This document shows, one piece after another, positions 16,632-25,193 of a stretch of 64,000 nt of DNA. Position numbers and translations under genes: made by a program. The number at the start of each line of letters is the position of its first letter. Within the stretch, counting starts at the first letter, position 1. The notes under the pieces were generated by a model. The model ran no database searches. It saw nothing but the letters and a program-made list of their open reading frames with translations, and had not been told where the DNA came from. The stretch spans positions 1,302,001-1,366,000 of the forward strand of contig CP069394.1 in the NCBI GenBank assembly GCA_016887485.1. The letters are read 5' to 3'. The DNA comes from Chloroflexota bacterium (lineage in GTDB: Bacteria; Chloroflexota; Anaerolineae; Anaerolineales; Anaerolineaceae).

Positions 16632-18182
16632 TCAGGAAAGCCCTAATCCACCACGGTTATTTAAAATGGTGTCCATTTCCTCGCTAAATTTTTCCGCCTG
16701 TTTCTCGATGTTCTCCAACTCGGTAAGCATTCGGGCAGCCTGAGTCTCTTTTTCGAGCCCCAGCAAATTAATCCGAACGTTCAGTCCCGCACCCTTGATG
16801 GCAGCCCGGCAAAAGGCAGCTGCTGTGCCGGCATCGGAGATTGCATTGACATTCCCAATCGAAGCCGCTTTGACAGCCAGCTTGAGAACGGCGAAGGTAT
16901 CCCGAGTCACCTGCAACGGTACCTGGGCGGCATGAATGGAAGCGGCCTGGATCGCCTTGATCCGGTCCGATTTTTGTTCTTCAGTGTCCCTGGGTAAGCG
17001 CCTGGCAGCCATATAGTCATCAAAGGCTTCGCCATCTTCCTTCACCGCTGCATGGAGTTTCGTTTTCAGGCTGTTGGCCTCATCAATCACCGGCCAAATC
17101 TCATTCTCAACATCGGCATATTTCTTCTTACCAACGGTCAGCCTGCCGACCATAGCAACCAGTGAAGCCGCCATTGCCCCGCCATAAGCGGAGGCAGAAC
17201 CGCCACCCGGGGTTGGTTCGTCCGATGCCAAGGCATCCAGGAACTGTTCCGCGTCCGCAGGCAGCGATTCATCCTGGCTGGGTGCGCCCTTTTCAAACAG
17301 TTTGGATTCAAGGATCTGATCAGGTTCAAACTGGTCCATCTGCATATACCAAATGGCAGCATCCACCAGCGCTTCGCTGGGTACCAGGCCGACCAACTCG
17401 GAGTGATGCACCTGAACGCCATAGCGCTGCGCCTCACGCCGGATCATCTCAACCACCCGCGCCATAGAAGTCTTATGGAAGTTCGTCAGGTTCATTGACA
17501 CCTGAGCCCTGCCCTCTACAAGGACGCCCATGGATTTTACAAAGCGCAGCCCACCCGAAGAATTACGGATGACACGCGCAATTTTATTGGCAATGGAAAC
17601 ATCGTCTGTCGTCAGATAGACATTAAAAGCGATCAGAGGCTGCCGGGCACCAATGACGGTCGCGCCTGCACCGGATAATTTCTCCGGTCCAAAATCAGGT
17701 TTTCGGGCAGGGTTAACCCCGATATCTTCCTTTAATCCTTCATATTGCCCCCGACGGATATTTTCAAGGTTGGTACGTTCAGGGCTGGTAGCGGCTTCCT
17801 CATAAAGGTAAACCGGGATATCCAGTTCCTCGCCGACCCGTTTACCAAGCCGGCGCGCCATTTCAATACAATCCACCATGGAAACACCAGAAATCGGAAC
17901 AAAAGGCACCACGTCCGTTGCCCCGATGCGAGGGTGTTCCCCTTTATGGTGGTCTAAATTGATCAATTCAGCCGCTTTGGAAATCGCCTTGAAAGCGGCT
18001 TCCTCCACAGCCTGCGGACCGCCCACAAAGGTGATAACAGTCCGATTGTGATCAATATCCGAATGCTGATCCAACACCCGGACGCCAGATTCCTGGCTAA
18101 TGGCAGCCATTATTGCAGCCACAACTTCCGGCCGTCGAGCTTCAGAAAAATTAGGTATACATTCAACGATGGATTGAGGCAT
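16632..18182 (-). CDS. Bifunctional glutamate formimidoyltransferase / formimidoyl-THF cyclodeaminase
   Basis: 516 aa from the ATG at 18182, which has GGAG 7 bases upstream and begins with the conserved 'IVECIPNFSEARRPEVV'. Residues 1-~295 are the formiminotransferase N- and C-subdomains ('HPRIGATDVVPFVPI', 'NLTNFHKTSM'). Residues ~320-516 are the helical cyclodeaminase domain starting 'FLDALASDEPTPGGGSASA'. The fusion, normal in animals and found in some bacteria, moves the formimino group from formiminoglutamate to tetrahydrofolate and releases ammonia, giving 5,10-methenyl-THF. No other histidine-degradation gene is near, so the role may be in folate one-carbon supply. Confidence 0.92.
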   Translation of the reverse strand: MPQSIVECIPNFSEARRPEVVAAIMAAISQESGVRVLDQHSDIDHNRTVITFVGGPQAVEEAAFKAISKAAELINLDHHKGEHPRIGATDVVPFVPISGVSMVDCIEMARRLGKRVGEELDIPVYLYEEAATSPERTNLENIRRGQYEGLKEDIGVNPARKPDFGPEKLSGAGATVIGARQPLIAFNVYLTTDDVSIANKIARVIRNSSGGLRFVKSMGVLVEGRAQVSMNLTNFHKTSMARVVEMIRREAQRYGVQVHHSELVGLVPSEALVDAAIWYMQMDQFEPDQILESKLFEKGAPSQDESLPADAEQFLDALASDEPTPGGGSASAYGGAMAASLVAMVGRLTVGKKKYADVENEIWPVIDEANSLKTKLHAAVKEDGEAFDDYMAARRLPRDTEEQKSDRIKAIQAASIHAAQVPLQVTRDTFAVLKLAVKAASIGNVNAISDAGTAAAFCRAAIKGAGLNVRINLLGLEKETQAARMLTELENIEKQAEKFSEEMDTILNNRGGLGLS

Positions 18183-18265
18183 ATTTTCTCCTGGTGAGTT
18201 TTGTTCATTATACCCATATTCTCTAAACCTTCCAGTTATCACTAAAAGCTGTTTCTGGGTAACAA

Positions 18266-18290
18266 AAAAGCCACCATAAAGGTGGCTTTA
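18266..18290 (-). terminator. Rho-independent terminator after osmC-like gene
   Basis: Read on the minus strand, AAAGCCACC pairs with GGTGGCTTT and is followed by a T tract; it sits just after the OsmC-family stop. Confidence 0.75.
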
Positions 18291-18311
18291 ATCGTTCATT
18301 TTTTTGACAGA

Positions 18312-18743
18312 CTAGGCAACATTGATGACAACGTTTGATTCGTTGGCCAGAATGTCGGAAATCGGGCAGCGAGCATCAACTCGTTCGAGGAAGGCTTTTT
18401 TCTCTTCATCAGTCATATCAGCATCAATTGTAGCATTGACACGAATTTCGGTGAAACCGGCACGACCTTCGGTGGTCTTGCCCATGAGGAAATCGGTATC
18501 AAGATCAGCCTCAACAGCAACGGACAAGGCCTTGAGGGCAATGCGTTCCTGTTTGGCAACGATCAAAGCGATGGTGCCGATGCAGCCGCCCAAAGAAACC
18601 AGCTGATATTGCAGAGGATTGGCGCCTTCGTCCTTGCCACCCATGCCTGCTGGCTGGTCAACAACCAAAGTATGTGCGCCGGCTGCCACATCAATTCGCA
18701 TGCCACCCTTCCAGGTTGAATCAACTTTCACTGTCTTAACCAT
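18312..18743 (-). CDS. OsmC/Ohr family protein
   Basis: 143 aa. OsmC features: 'GANPLQYQLVSLGGCIGTIALIVA' with one Cys at the domain core and 'RCPISDILANES' with the second Cys. The pair of cysteines is the expected peroxidatic couple for hydroperoxide reduction. The start at 18743 has GGAG 7 bases upstream. A terminator follows. Substrate (organic hydroperoxide versus another role) not settled by sequence. Confidence 0.87.
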   Translation of the reverse strand: MVKTVKVDSTWKGGMRIDVAAGAHTLVVDQPAGMGGKDEGANPLQYQLVSLGGCIGTIALIVAKQERIALKALSVAVEADLDTDFLMGKTTEGRAGFTEIRVNATIDADMTDEEKKAFLERVDARCPISDILANESNVVINVA

Positions 18744-19150
18744 GTTCAATCTCCATTCCTATAATGTACTGTAGTGGGCAATTAACCTTCAAAAAAACCT
18801 TCATAATTATACAGGCGCGATTCGTGAGATTCGTCACTGAAAACCTTACAAATTGTCACAGATATGTCACGCCAATATCACATAAAAATCACAAAGGGAC
18901 TCGCAAATCCTCCATTTTCCAGGTCGTTACCTGGAAAGAAATTGACTTTTACTAATCGAAATATTAATTTTTCAAATAATTAGGGGTAAAAAAATAAATA
19001 TTATCAATATCAATATTGACAATATTTATGAATATGTTACAATATGAAAGCGGCGATCCATTTTCTTTAGGATCACTTCACTATTTTCAATATCCATTAT
19101 AGCATCCAAATCATTTCGCCGCCAGTTTAACTGAAAGTAAGGAGGTCGCT
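18744..19150 (+). promoter_or_regulatory. Divergent intergenic region with promoter and palindromic operator
   Basis: Between the osmC-like gene and the DUF2089 gene. TTGACA at 19016-19021 and TACAAT at 19038-19043 (16-bp spacer) form a clear sigma-70-type promoter. Overlapping its -35 is a 30-bp near-perfect palindrome at 18997-19026: arms AATATTATCAATAT and ATATTGACAATATT differ at one position. The placement suggests repression of the downstream pair. AAGGAGG at 19140-19146 serves the GTG start. Confidence 0.7.
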
Positions 19151-19558
19151 GTGCAGCAATTACCTGAAAAATGCCCAATCTGTAATTCGGACATCCTGGT
19201 CACTCGTTTCTTTTGCCCCAGGTGTGATTCCGTTATCGAAGGCCATTTTCAACCCAATTCAGGCCCCTTTTCAGCGCTTAATGAGGAACAGATCAATTTC
19301 GTTCTAACCTTTGTCCGCTGTGAAGGACGATTTAATCGAATGGAAGAGGAACTTAACCTCTCCTATCCCACACTGCGCAACCGCTTGTATGAAGTAATCC
19401 GGACGTTGGGCTTCGAACCTGGCAAGGACGAAGAACCCACCCTCTCGCCTGAGGACCGCCGTAAAATCCTGGACGAACTCGAACAAGGCAAAATATCTCC
19501 CCTCCAGGCCCAGCAATTGCTCTCCGGCCTCGAAGTGGAATCCAAAAAAGGAGAATAG
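19151..19558 (+). CDS. DUF2089 domain zinc-ribbon regulator
   Basis: 135 aa, GTG start with perfect AAGGAGG. N-terminal zinc ribbon 'CPICNSDILVTRFFCPRCDSVI' (two CxxC), then a HTH-like segment ('EEQINFVLTFVRCEGRFNRMEEELNLSYPTLRNRLYEVI') and a C-terminal SHOCT-like helix pair ('ILDELEQGKISPLQAQQLL'). This is the DUF2089 family, suspected to regulate transcription or membrane stress. The next gene shares the final helix motif and starts 2 bp after. Confidence 0.82.
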   Translation: MQQLPEKCPICNSDILVTRFFCPRCDSVIEGHFQPNSGPFSALNEEQINFVLTFVRCEGRFNRMEEELNLSYPTLRNRLYEVIRTLGFEPGKDEEPTLSPEDRRKILDELEQGKISPLQAQQLLSGLEVESKKGE

Positions 19559-19560
19559 AC

Positions 19561-19959
19561 ATGGCCTCATCAGAAGAAAGAATGCGTATTTTAATGATGA
19601 TTCAGGAAGGCAAAATTTCTGCTGCCGAAGGCGCCCGTCTGATTGAAGCGCTGGAAGAAATCAGCGAACCTTCTGCCCCGTCCAGTCCTCCTTCGCCAAC
19701 TGGAAGCACAGGCGGCAAAAAGCCCCGCTACCTGCGTGTTCTGATCACAGATACCGATTCGGGTAAAGCGCGGGTCAATGTCAGCCTCCCAGTCTCGCTA
19801 ATCAATTCAGGCATGCGCATGGGCGCCAGATTTGCGCCTGAAATCGAAGGCCTAAATATGGAAGACCTGAACGCCTGGATGAATTCCGGTGAGATCGGCC
19901 AAATTGTGGATATCTTCGATGAAGATGACGGCGAGCATATCGAGGTTTTCCTGGAATAG
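19561..19959 (+). CDS. SHOCT-like / DUF2089 C-terminal domain protein
   Basis: 132 aa. 'RMRILMMIQEGKISAAEGARLIEALEE' at residues 7-33 is the same helical module as the end of its upstream neighbour. A Pro/Ser/Gly linker and a conserved domain 'YLRVLITDTDSGKARVNVSLPVSLINSGMRMGARFAPE' follow, as in LiaX/YvlB-type proteins. Shared motif, 2-bp spacing and a common promoter suggest that the pair act together. Confidence 0.8.
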   Translation: MASSEERMRILMMIQEGKISAAEGARLIEALEEISEPSAPSSPPSPTGSTGGKKPRYLRVLITDTDSGKARVNVSLPVSLINSGMRMGARFAPEIEGLNMEDLNAWMNSGEIGQIVDIFDEDDGEHIEVFLE

Positions 19960-20081
19960 TCTAAAACCCTTCTTAGTACCGAACAATTTCAATAATTAAT
20001 TAATCCTGATCCCCCGGGTTTATTCAGTGCGCCCAGTTTCACCATAACGCACACTTTAGTTATTTCCTAAAGAGATCCATT

Positions 20082-21353
20082 ATGACAACCGCTGAATCAA
20101 GTCCTAAAAAACAACCCTTATTAAGCAGCCTACTCTGGCTATTCCTGATCGCCATGGTTCTGGCGAACGTGGCCGCCCAGATGTACAGCAGTTTCATTCC
20201 GCTCTATCTCAAATCACTGGGTGCGTCTGTTGCCCAGATCGGCCTGTTCTTCACCCTGTTCCAGATCATCCCACTCGTCCTGCAAATCCTCGGCGGCTGG
20301 ATATCTGATTCCCTGGGCCGTTTGCGGTCAATCGCCATTGGCAGTTCTATTGGAATTATTTCCTATTTTGGCCTGCTCTGGGCGCCCACCTGGCAGTGGG
20401 TTTTCCTCGGTCAAAGTCTGAATGCAATCACCACATCCCTCGTTAGTCCCAGCTTTGGCGCATTTATCGCTGAAGAATCCTCGGAAGAAAACCGTGCCAG
20501 AGTCTACGGCATCACTCAAACGATTTTCCTCAGTGTGCTCGTAATTGGTCCACCGATCGGCGGCTGGCTGGTCGACCGCTTCAGTTTCAAGTTTATGCTG
20601 CTGATCGCCAGCCTGATCTACACCTGCGCCACAGTACTGCGGATCGTTATGGCAAGAAAAGCCTCTAAAAAGGAACGAGAGACCACACCGGGCAAATTAT
20701 CACTGGATTCACTCAAGGATAACCTCGGCTCGATGGTAACCCTCCTGCTCTCGGGCGGGCTGATCACCTGGCTGCTTATCACGGACGGCGTGCGCGATAT
20801 CGCCTTCAGCCTGACCGGCACCTATTTCCCCATTTACATTGAAGAAGTGGGCGGCCTGACCACAACCCAGATCGGCCTGCTGACCTCACTGACCGGCATC
20901 GCCAGCATGATCGTCAATATCCCCGCGGGATGGTTGGCCGACAAAAAAGGTGAACGCCTCAACATCATTATGGGATTCGTGATGCATTTCATCGCTTTGA
21001 TGATCTTCATCCGGGCAGAAACCTTCTGGGGTTATGTCGCTGTTTTCGTTGTCTTTGGTCTGGGAAGCGGGATCATGCAGCCAGCCTATCAATCCCTGCT
21101 CAGTAAGGCAATCCCCAAAAAGCTTCGCGGGACGGGTTTTGGGCTGATCCAATCCAGCCTGGGCATATTCTCTCTGCCCGCCCCCTACCTCGGCGGATAC
21201 CTCTACCAGAATATCTCGCCCCTGCTGCCCTTCCGGATCACAGCCTGGGTCAGCCTCTTGGCAGTCATTCCAGCCTGGCTCAAATTCAAGCTGCCCAAGT
21301 CCCAGGGTAAAACCGAAAACCAATCCCTGCCAACAGAATCATCCACGGAATAA
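20082..21353 (+). CDS. MFS transporter
   Basis: 423 aa with ~12 hydrophobic helices and MFS features: 'GGWISDSLGRLRSI' loop 2-3 motif A, 'NRARVYGI', and the repeated 'AGWLADKKGERLNII' in the second half. A membrane exporter or importer; cargo is not predictable. ATG with AAAGAGA upstream. Another MFS gene of a different subfamily follows 100 bp later. Confidence 0.88.
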   Translation: MTTAESSPKKQPLLSSLLWLFLIAMVLANVAAQMYSSFIPLYLKSLGASVAQIGLFFTLFQIIPLVLQILGGWISDSLGRLRSIAIGSSIGIISYFGLLWAPTWQWVFLGQSLNAITTSLVSPSFGAFIAEESSEENRARVYGITQTIFLSVLVIGPPIGGWLVDRFSFKFMLLIASLIYTCATVLRIVMARKASKKERETTPGKLSLDSLKDNLGSMVTLLLSGGLITWLLITDGVRDIAFSLTGTYFPIYIEEVGGLTTTQIGLLTSLTGIASMIVNIPAGWLADKKGERLNIIMGFVMHFIALMIFIRAETFWGYVAVFVVFGLGSGIMQPAYQSLLSKAIPKKLRGTGFGLIQSSLGIFSLPAPYLGGYLYQNISPLLPFRITAWVSLLAVIPAWLKFKLPKSQGKTENQSLPTESSTE

Positions 21354-21453
21354 ATATTATTCATCCTTAATAAGCTTTCAGGAATACAACCCTTAGCCTA
21401 TAATTGAACAAAAATGACGACTATAATAATAAAGATTAAAATAAAGGAAAACA

Positions 21454-22752
21454 ATGAACGAAAACCAATCTCAATCAAGCCTTAAGAAATGGCAAACTCG
21501 TTTTTTTACAATCTGGTTCGGACAGGCATTTTCAATGCTGGGATCACAGCTTGTTGGCTTTGCCTTCGTCTGGTATCTCACTAAACAAACCGGTTCAGCC
21601 ACCGTCCTCGCCATCGCCAGCCTGATGAGCATGCTGCCCAATATCATTGTTGGTCCTCTGGCCGGCACTTTTGTTGACCGCTGGAATCGGAAATGGGTCA
21701 TGATAATTTTTGACTCCATTACGGCCCTGTTCACTTTTGGCCTGGCTGCCCTCTTTTTCTTCGATATCGCTGAGATCTGGCATATTTATGTGATAATGTT
21801 CATCCGGAGCTCCTGCGGGCAATTCCAATGGGCTGCGATGAAAGCCTCCACTTCCCTGATGGTGCCCAAGAAGCACCTTTCCCGGGTTGCCGGTGCAAAC
21901 GAAACCCTGAACGGTTTGATAAACATCCTGGGCCCCGCTCTGGGCGCCTTCCTGATCCAAGTCATGTCAACCCAAGGGATCCTGATGGTTGATGTCAGCA
22001 CAGCAGCGATTGCTGTCATCCCTTTGCTATTTTTCGCCATTCCTCAGCCGGTTCGGAATGGGTCAAATGCTAACGGCAAGACCGCCGAAAAGCCCTCCTT
22101 TTGGCAGGACCTGAAAGAAGGCTGGCAATATGTCGTCAGTTGGCCCAGCCTCATGGCAATCATCTTTCTGGCGATGTTGATCAATTTCCTGATCAATCCT
22201 GCTTTCACCTTGCTACCCCTGGTTGTCACGGAACATTTTAACAAAGGCGCGGTTGAACTCGGCCTCATCAATTCCGTTTGGGGGGTCGGAGTGATTCTCG
22301 GAGGCCTTGTTCTAAGCTCCTGGGGTGGGTTCAAGAACCGGCTGATCACCTCTTTGGTCGGGTTAATCATCAGCGGATTTGCCATCACAGCCATCGGCCT
22401 CGCCGGACCTGATATGTATTGGCTGGCAATGGTTGGTATGGGTGTTTTTGCATTCCTCAACCCCATGATCAATGGCCCCATCTTTGCCGTCATGCAATCC
22501 CAGGTAGAACCGGAAATTCAGGGACGTGTTTTCTCACTCCTGACGGCAGGCGCAGCTCTAGCCAGCCCCCTCGGCATGGCAATTGCCGGCCCCGTTGCTG
22601 ATGCAACCAACAATCAGTTCTGGTTCGTAATAGGCGGCATCTTAACAATTGCTGCTGGACTAGGGTCACTGTTTTTCCCCACAATCCGCAAGCTGGGTGA
22701 AGTACCTGACGAGGCCCAGCCTGAACCAGCCAAAGATCCCGTAACAGCATAA
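21454..22752 (+). CDS. MFS transporter, MacrolideEfflux/MFS_3-like
   Basis: 432 aa, ~12 membrane segments. 'FFTIWFGQAFSMLGSQLVGFAFVWYLTKQTGSATVLAIASL' and 'GPLAGTFVDRWNRKWVMIIFD' match the enterobactin/macrolide-efflux branch of MFS. 'EPEIQGRVFSLLTAGAALASPLGMAIAGPV' is the characteristic late motif. Export of a small molecule is likely. It ends at a strong terminator (22783-22810). Confidence 0.88.
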   Translation: MNENQSQSSLKKWQTRFFTIWFGQAFSMLGSQLVGFAFVWYLTKQTGSATVLAIASLMSMLPNIIVGPLAGTFVDRWNRKWVMIIFDSITALFTFGLAALFFFDIAEIWHIYVIMFIRSSCGQFQWAAMKASTSLMVPKKHLSRVAGANETLNGLINILGPALGAFLIQVMSTQGILMVDVSTAAIAVIPLLFFAIPQPVRNGSNANGKTAEKPSFWQDLKEGWQYVVSWPSLMAIIFLAMLINFLINPAFTLLPLVVTEHFNKGAVELGLINSVWGVGVILGGLVLSSWGGFKNRLITSLVGLIISGFAITAIGLAGPDMYWLAMVGMGVFAFLNPMINGPIFAVMQSQVEPEIQGRVFSLLTAGAALASPLGMAIAGPVADATNNQFWFVIGGILTIAAGLGSLFFPTIRKLGEVPDEAQPEPAKDPVTA

Positions 22753-22782
22753 CTATCTCCAACAACACAATCCACAAATTCC

Positions 22783-22810
22783 ATCCCATTTCAATTGAAA
22801 TGGGATTTTT
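22783..22810 (+). terminator. Rho-independent terminator
   Basis: ATCCCATTTCAA / TTGAAATGGGAT perfect hairpin followed by TTTTTT after the MFS gene. Confidence 0.85.
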
Positions 22811-22842
22811 TAATTTCCGAAATTTTCCATTAACATCCCACG

Positions 22843-22891
22843 TTGACGAATGGATGCTGTTGTGCTAGACTAATTTTAGGTATAACTAAAA
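22843..22891 (+). promoter_or_regulatory. Promoter with DtxR/MntR-like operator
   Basis: TTGACG (22843-22848), 17-bp spacer, TAGACT (22866-22871). Directly after the -10 lies TTTTAG-GTATAA-CTAAAA (22874-22891), a perfect 6+6 palindrome resembling DtxR/MntR boxes (TTAGG..CTAA). It precedes the DtxR-family gene, so metal-dependent autorepression is likely. Confidence 0.65.
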
Positions 22892-22921
22892 CTTGGTTTA
22901 CCCAACACTTAAAGGATACCA

Positions 22922-23596
22922 ATGCCGAAGGAATTAAGCCCTAACATCCAGGATTACTTAAAACGGATTTATGAATTGACCTGTGACGGCGGGATGGCGA
23001 CAACCAGCGAGCTGGCCGACCTGATGTTAATCTCCCCTGCTTCCGTCACAAACATGCTCCAAAAGCTGTCGGTCACCGACCCACCCTATCTGACCTACAT
23101 CAAACATCAGGGCGTCCGTCTGACCGATGAAGGCAAACGAACAGCCCTCAAGATCTTACGCCGCCACCGCCTGCTCGAAGAATTCCTAGTGGCCAAACTG
23201 GGCTACAGCTGGGATGAGGTCCATCCAGAAGCGGAAGTCCTCGAACATGCCATGTCGCCTCTCCTGGAAGAAAGGATGGATGCCGTGCTGGGACATCCCG
23301 AGTTTGATCCTCACGGCGACCCAATCCCGGATTCCAACCTGGATATCCCCAGTATCAAGCAGATGTCCCTAAACAGCCTTGAGATAGGTCAGGGCGGCCA
23401 GATCCTACGGGTGCCGCATGAGGATCCTCAAGTGTTGCGCTATCTCGGGAAATGTGGGTTACGGCCCGGTGTGGTCATCAAACTGGTCTCCCGCACACCA
23501 TACGACCAAACCATGCGGCTGCTGATCGCCGAAACAGGGGAAGAAGTTGTGATCGGCCCCACCCTCGGTGAACAGATCACCGTTCGGATGGCCTGA
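22922..23596 (+). CDS. Metal-dependent transcriptional regulator, DtxR/MntR family
   Basis: 224 aa. Winged HTH at residues 5-65 ('NIQDYLKRIYELTCDGGMATTSELADLMLISPASVTNMLQKL'), a dimerisation/metal domain ('HRLLEEFLVAKLGYSWDEVHPEAEVLEHAMSP' with His and Glu ligands; 'GHPEFDPHGDPIP'), and a C-terminal SH3-like FeoA domain from ~150. It binds DNA when loaded with iron or manganese. A matching palindrome lies in its own promoter. AAAGGA ribosome site. It is followed by a methyltransferase 7 bp later. Confidence 0.9.
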   Translation: MPKELSPNIQDYLKRIYELTCDGGMATTSELADLMLISPASVTNMLQKLSVTDPPYLTYIKHQGVRLTDEGKRTALKILRRHRLLEEFLVAKLGYSWDEVHPEAEVLEHAMSPLLEERMDAVLGHPEFDPHGDPIPDSNLDIPSIKQMSLNSLEIGQGGQILRVPHEDPQVLRYLGKCGLRPGVVIKLVSRTPYDQTMRLLIAETGEEVVIGPTLGEQITVRMA

Positions 23597-23603
23597 AGGT
23601 GAT

Positions 23604-24245
23604 ATGCTTCCCATTAACCGACCCAAAGCCCAGGCACGGCGTTATTATGATCGCCTGAGCCGCTTCTATGATTGGCTGACTGCCAGCGAACAAACCCTGA
23701 TCCTTAAAGGGATTGAAACCCTGGCACCCCACCCCGGAGAAACGGTTCTGGAGGTTGGCTGCGGAACCGGGACAGGTTTGATTGAAATTGACAGGCAGAT
23801 GCAAGCCAGGGGGCAGGTTATCGGCCTGGACCTATCCTTTAAGATGCTCAAGAAATCAAAGGATCGAATGACCACCGCTCAAAGGCGCTGCCTTCTGGTG
23901 GAAAGTGACGCAGATCAGATCCCCCTGCCCTCCAGCTCTATAGATGCCGCTTACTGCGCTTTTACCCTGGAATTATTCTCCCACCAGGATATGCTCGCTA
24001 CTTTAAATGAAATCAGACGGGCCCTGGTGCATAAGGGAAGGATAGTGGTCGTCTCCCTCTCTCGGGAACCGCATAACCTGATGACCCGGCTCTATGAACT
24101 TGGTCACCGTCTCTTTCCCGTGGCGCTAGACTGCCGGCCCATCCCAACCGAGTTCATATTACTGGAAGCAGGCTTCGACCTTATAAGCGTACAGAAATTC
24201 ATGAATTGGGGACTGCCTGTTGACATCGTCCTAGCGAATGGATAA
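23604..24245 (+). CDS. SAM-dependent methyltransferase, class I
   Basis: 213 aa from the ATG at 23604, preceded by GAAGGTG. Rossmann motif I 'VLEVGCGTGTGLIEID' at residues ~43-58, motif II 'VIGLDLSFKMLKKS', and 'IDAAYCAFTLELFS'. 'RRYYDRLSRFYDWLTASE' at the N-terminus resembles UbiE/PMT-type lipid methyltransferases; the substrate may be a quinone or phospholipid, but this is a guess. In an operon with the DtxR regulator. Confidence 0.82.
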   Translation: MLPINRPKAQARRYYDRLSRFYDWLTASEQTLILKGIETLAPHPGETVLEVGCGTGTGLIEIDRQMQARGQVIGLDLSFKMLKKSKDRMTTAQRRCLLVESDADQIPLPSSSIDAAYCAFTLELFSHQDMLATLNEIRRALVHKGRIVVVSLSREPHNLMTRLYELGHRLFPVALDCRPIPTEFILLEAGFDLISVQKFMNWGLPVDIVLANG

Positions 24246-24280
24246 GGTTAACCAATTAGGACATCAAAAGAAAGTTCAAA

Positions 24281-25129
24281 ATGCCTGAATTGCCTGAAGT
24301 TGAAACCATCATGCGCCGCCTGCGGGATGGCACCCCTGAATCCGAAACGGTCATTGGGCAGGTCATTGATACCGCTGCGGTTTACTGGCCAAAGATCGTT
24401 GAACAGCCGGATGCCAAACAATTTATCGCTGATCTCCAAACGAAAACCATCACCGACGCCCGTAGGAGGGGCAAGTTCCTGCATTTCCCGCTGTCTCAAG
24501 GTCACCTGATCGCCCACCTGCGCATGAGCGGGGATATGCGCATGGAACAGCGCCTATCCGATAACGGCAAACCCCTCCCCAGGCAGGATTACGACCAGGT
24601 GATCGTCAATTTCCAATCGGATTGGCGGATGGTATTGAGCTCAATCCGCAAGTTCAGCCGAGTTTGGTATGTTATGGACCCGCAGACCGTTTTGGGTAAA
24701 TTGGGTCCAGAGCCTTTGGGGCTGAACCTCAACCCTGATAAGCTCTACACCATGCTGCACGCTCATCACCGACAGATCAAACCGCTCCTCTTGGATCAGT
24801 CCTTTATCGCAGGCTTGGGAAACATCTATACCGATGAGGTGTTGTTCTCAGCCCAAATTCATCCCTTGCGGATCTCAGACACGATCACAAAAGCGGAGGC
24901 AGCGGCCCTTTATCAGGGCATGCAATCCGTCCTCCCCCTGGCGATCAAGAAACTCGGTTCCAGCCTGGATTGGATGTATCGGGGGGGCGAATTCCAGAAC
25001 TATTTCAAAGTCCACCAGCGCGAAGGGCAGCCCTGCCCAGATTGCAGTTGCACGATAAAGAAGATCACTGTCGGCCAGCGCAGCACCTATTTCTGCCCTT
25101 GCTGTCAAAAAGCCCCCAAGCGCTCATAA
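24281..25129 (+). CDS. mutM: Formamidopyrimidine-DNA glycosylase (Fpg/MutM)
   Basis: 282 aa, normal length. The mature N-terminus 'PELPEVETIMRRL' gives the catalytic Pro2 and Glu3. 'ARRRGKFLHF' is the beta-strand with Lys; a helix-two-turn-helix near 150-180 contains 'LLLDQSFIAGLGNIYTDEVLF'; the C-terminal zinc finger is 'CPDCSCTIKK...RSTYFCPCCQ' with four cysteines. It removes 8-oxoguanine and Fapy lesions and nicks the DNA. Terminator follows. Confidence 0.93.
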   Translation: MPELPEVETIMRRLRDGTPESETVIGQVIDTAAVYWPKIVEQPDAKQFIADLQTKTITDARRRGKFLHFPLSQGHLIAHLRMSGDMRMEQRLSDNGKPLPRQDYDQVIVNFQSDWRMVLSSIRKFSRVWYVMDPQTVLGKLGPEPLGLNLNPDKLYTMLHAHHRQIKPLLLDQSFIAGLGNIYTDEVLFSAQIHPLRISDTITKAEAAALYQGMQSVLPLAIKKLGSSLDWMYRGGEFQNYFKVHQREGQPCPDCSCTIKKITVGQRSTYFCPCCQKAPKRS

Positions 25130-25158
25130 CAAGCCCCTGACTTCCTTTAAATAACAAA

Positions 25159-25189
25159 CCGGGTCAGCATAAGCTGGCCCGGCTTTTTC
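25159..25189 (+). terminator. Rho-independent terminator after mutM
   Basis: CCGGGTCAGC / GCTGGCCCGG hairpin with a 4-base loop, followed by CTTTTTCTT. Confidence 0.82.
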
Positions 25190-25193
25190 TTCC

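Noticed and set aside
16024-16743. 239-aa open frame on the plus strand opposite the M23 and FTCD genes
   Set aside because: Composition is atypical, spans two real genes on the opposite strand, no motif.
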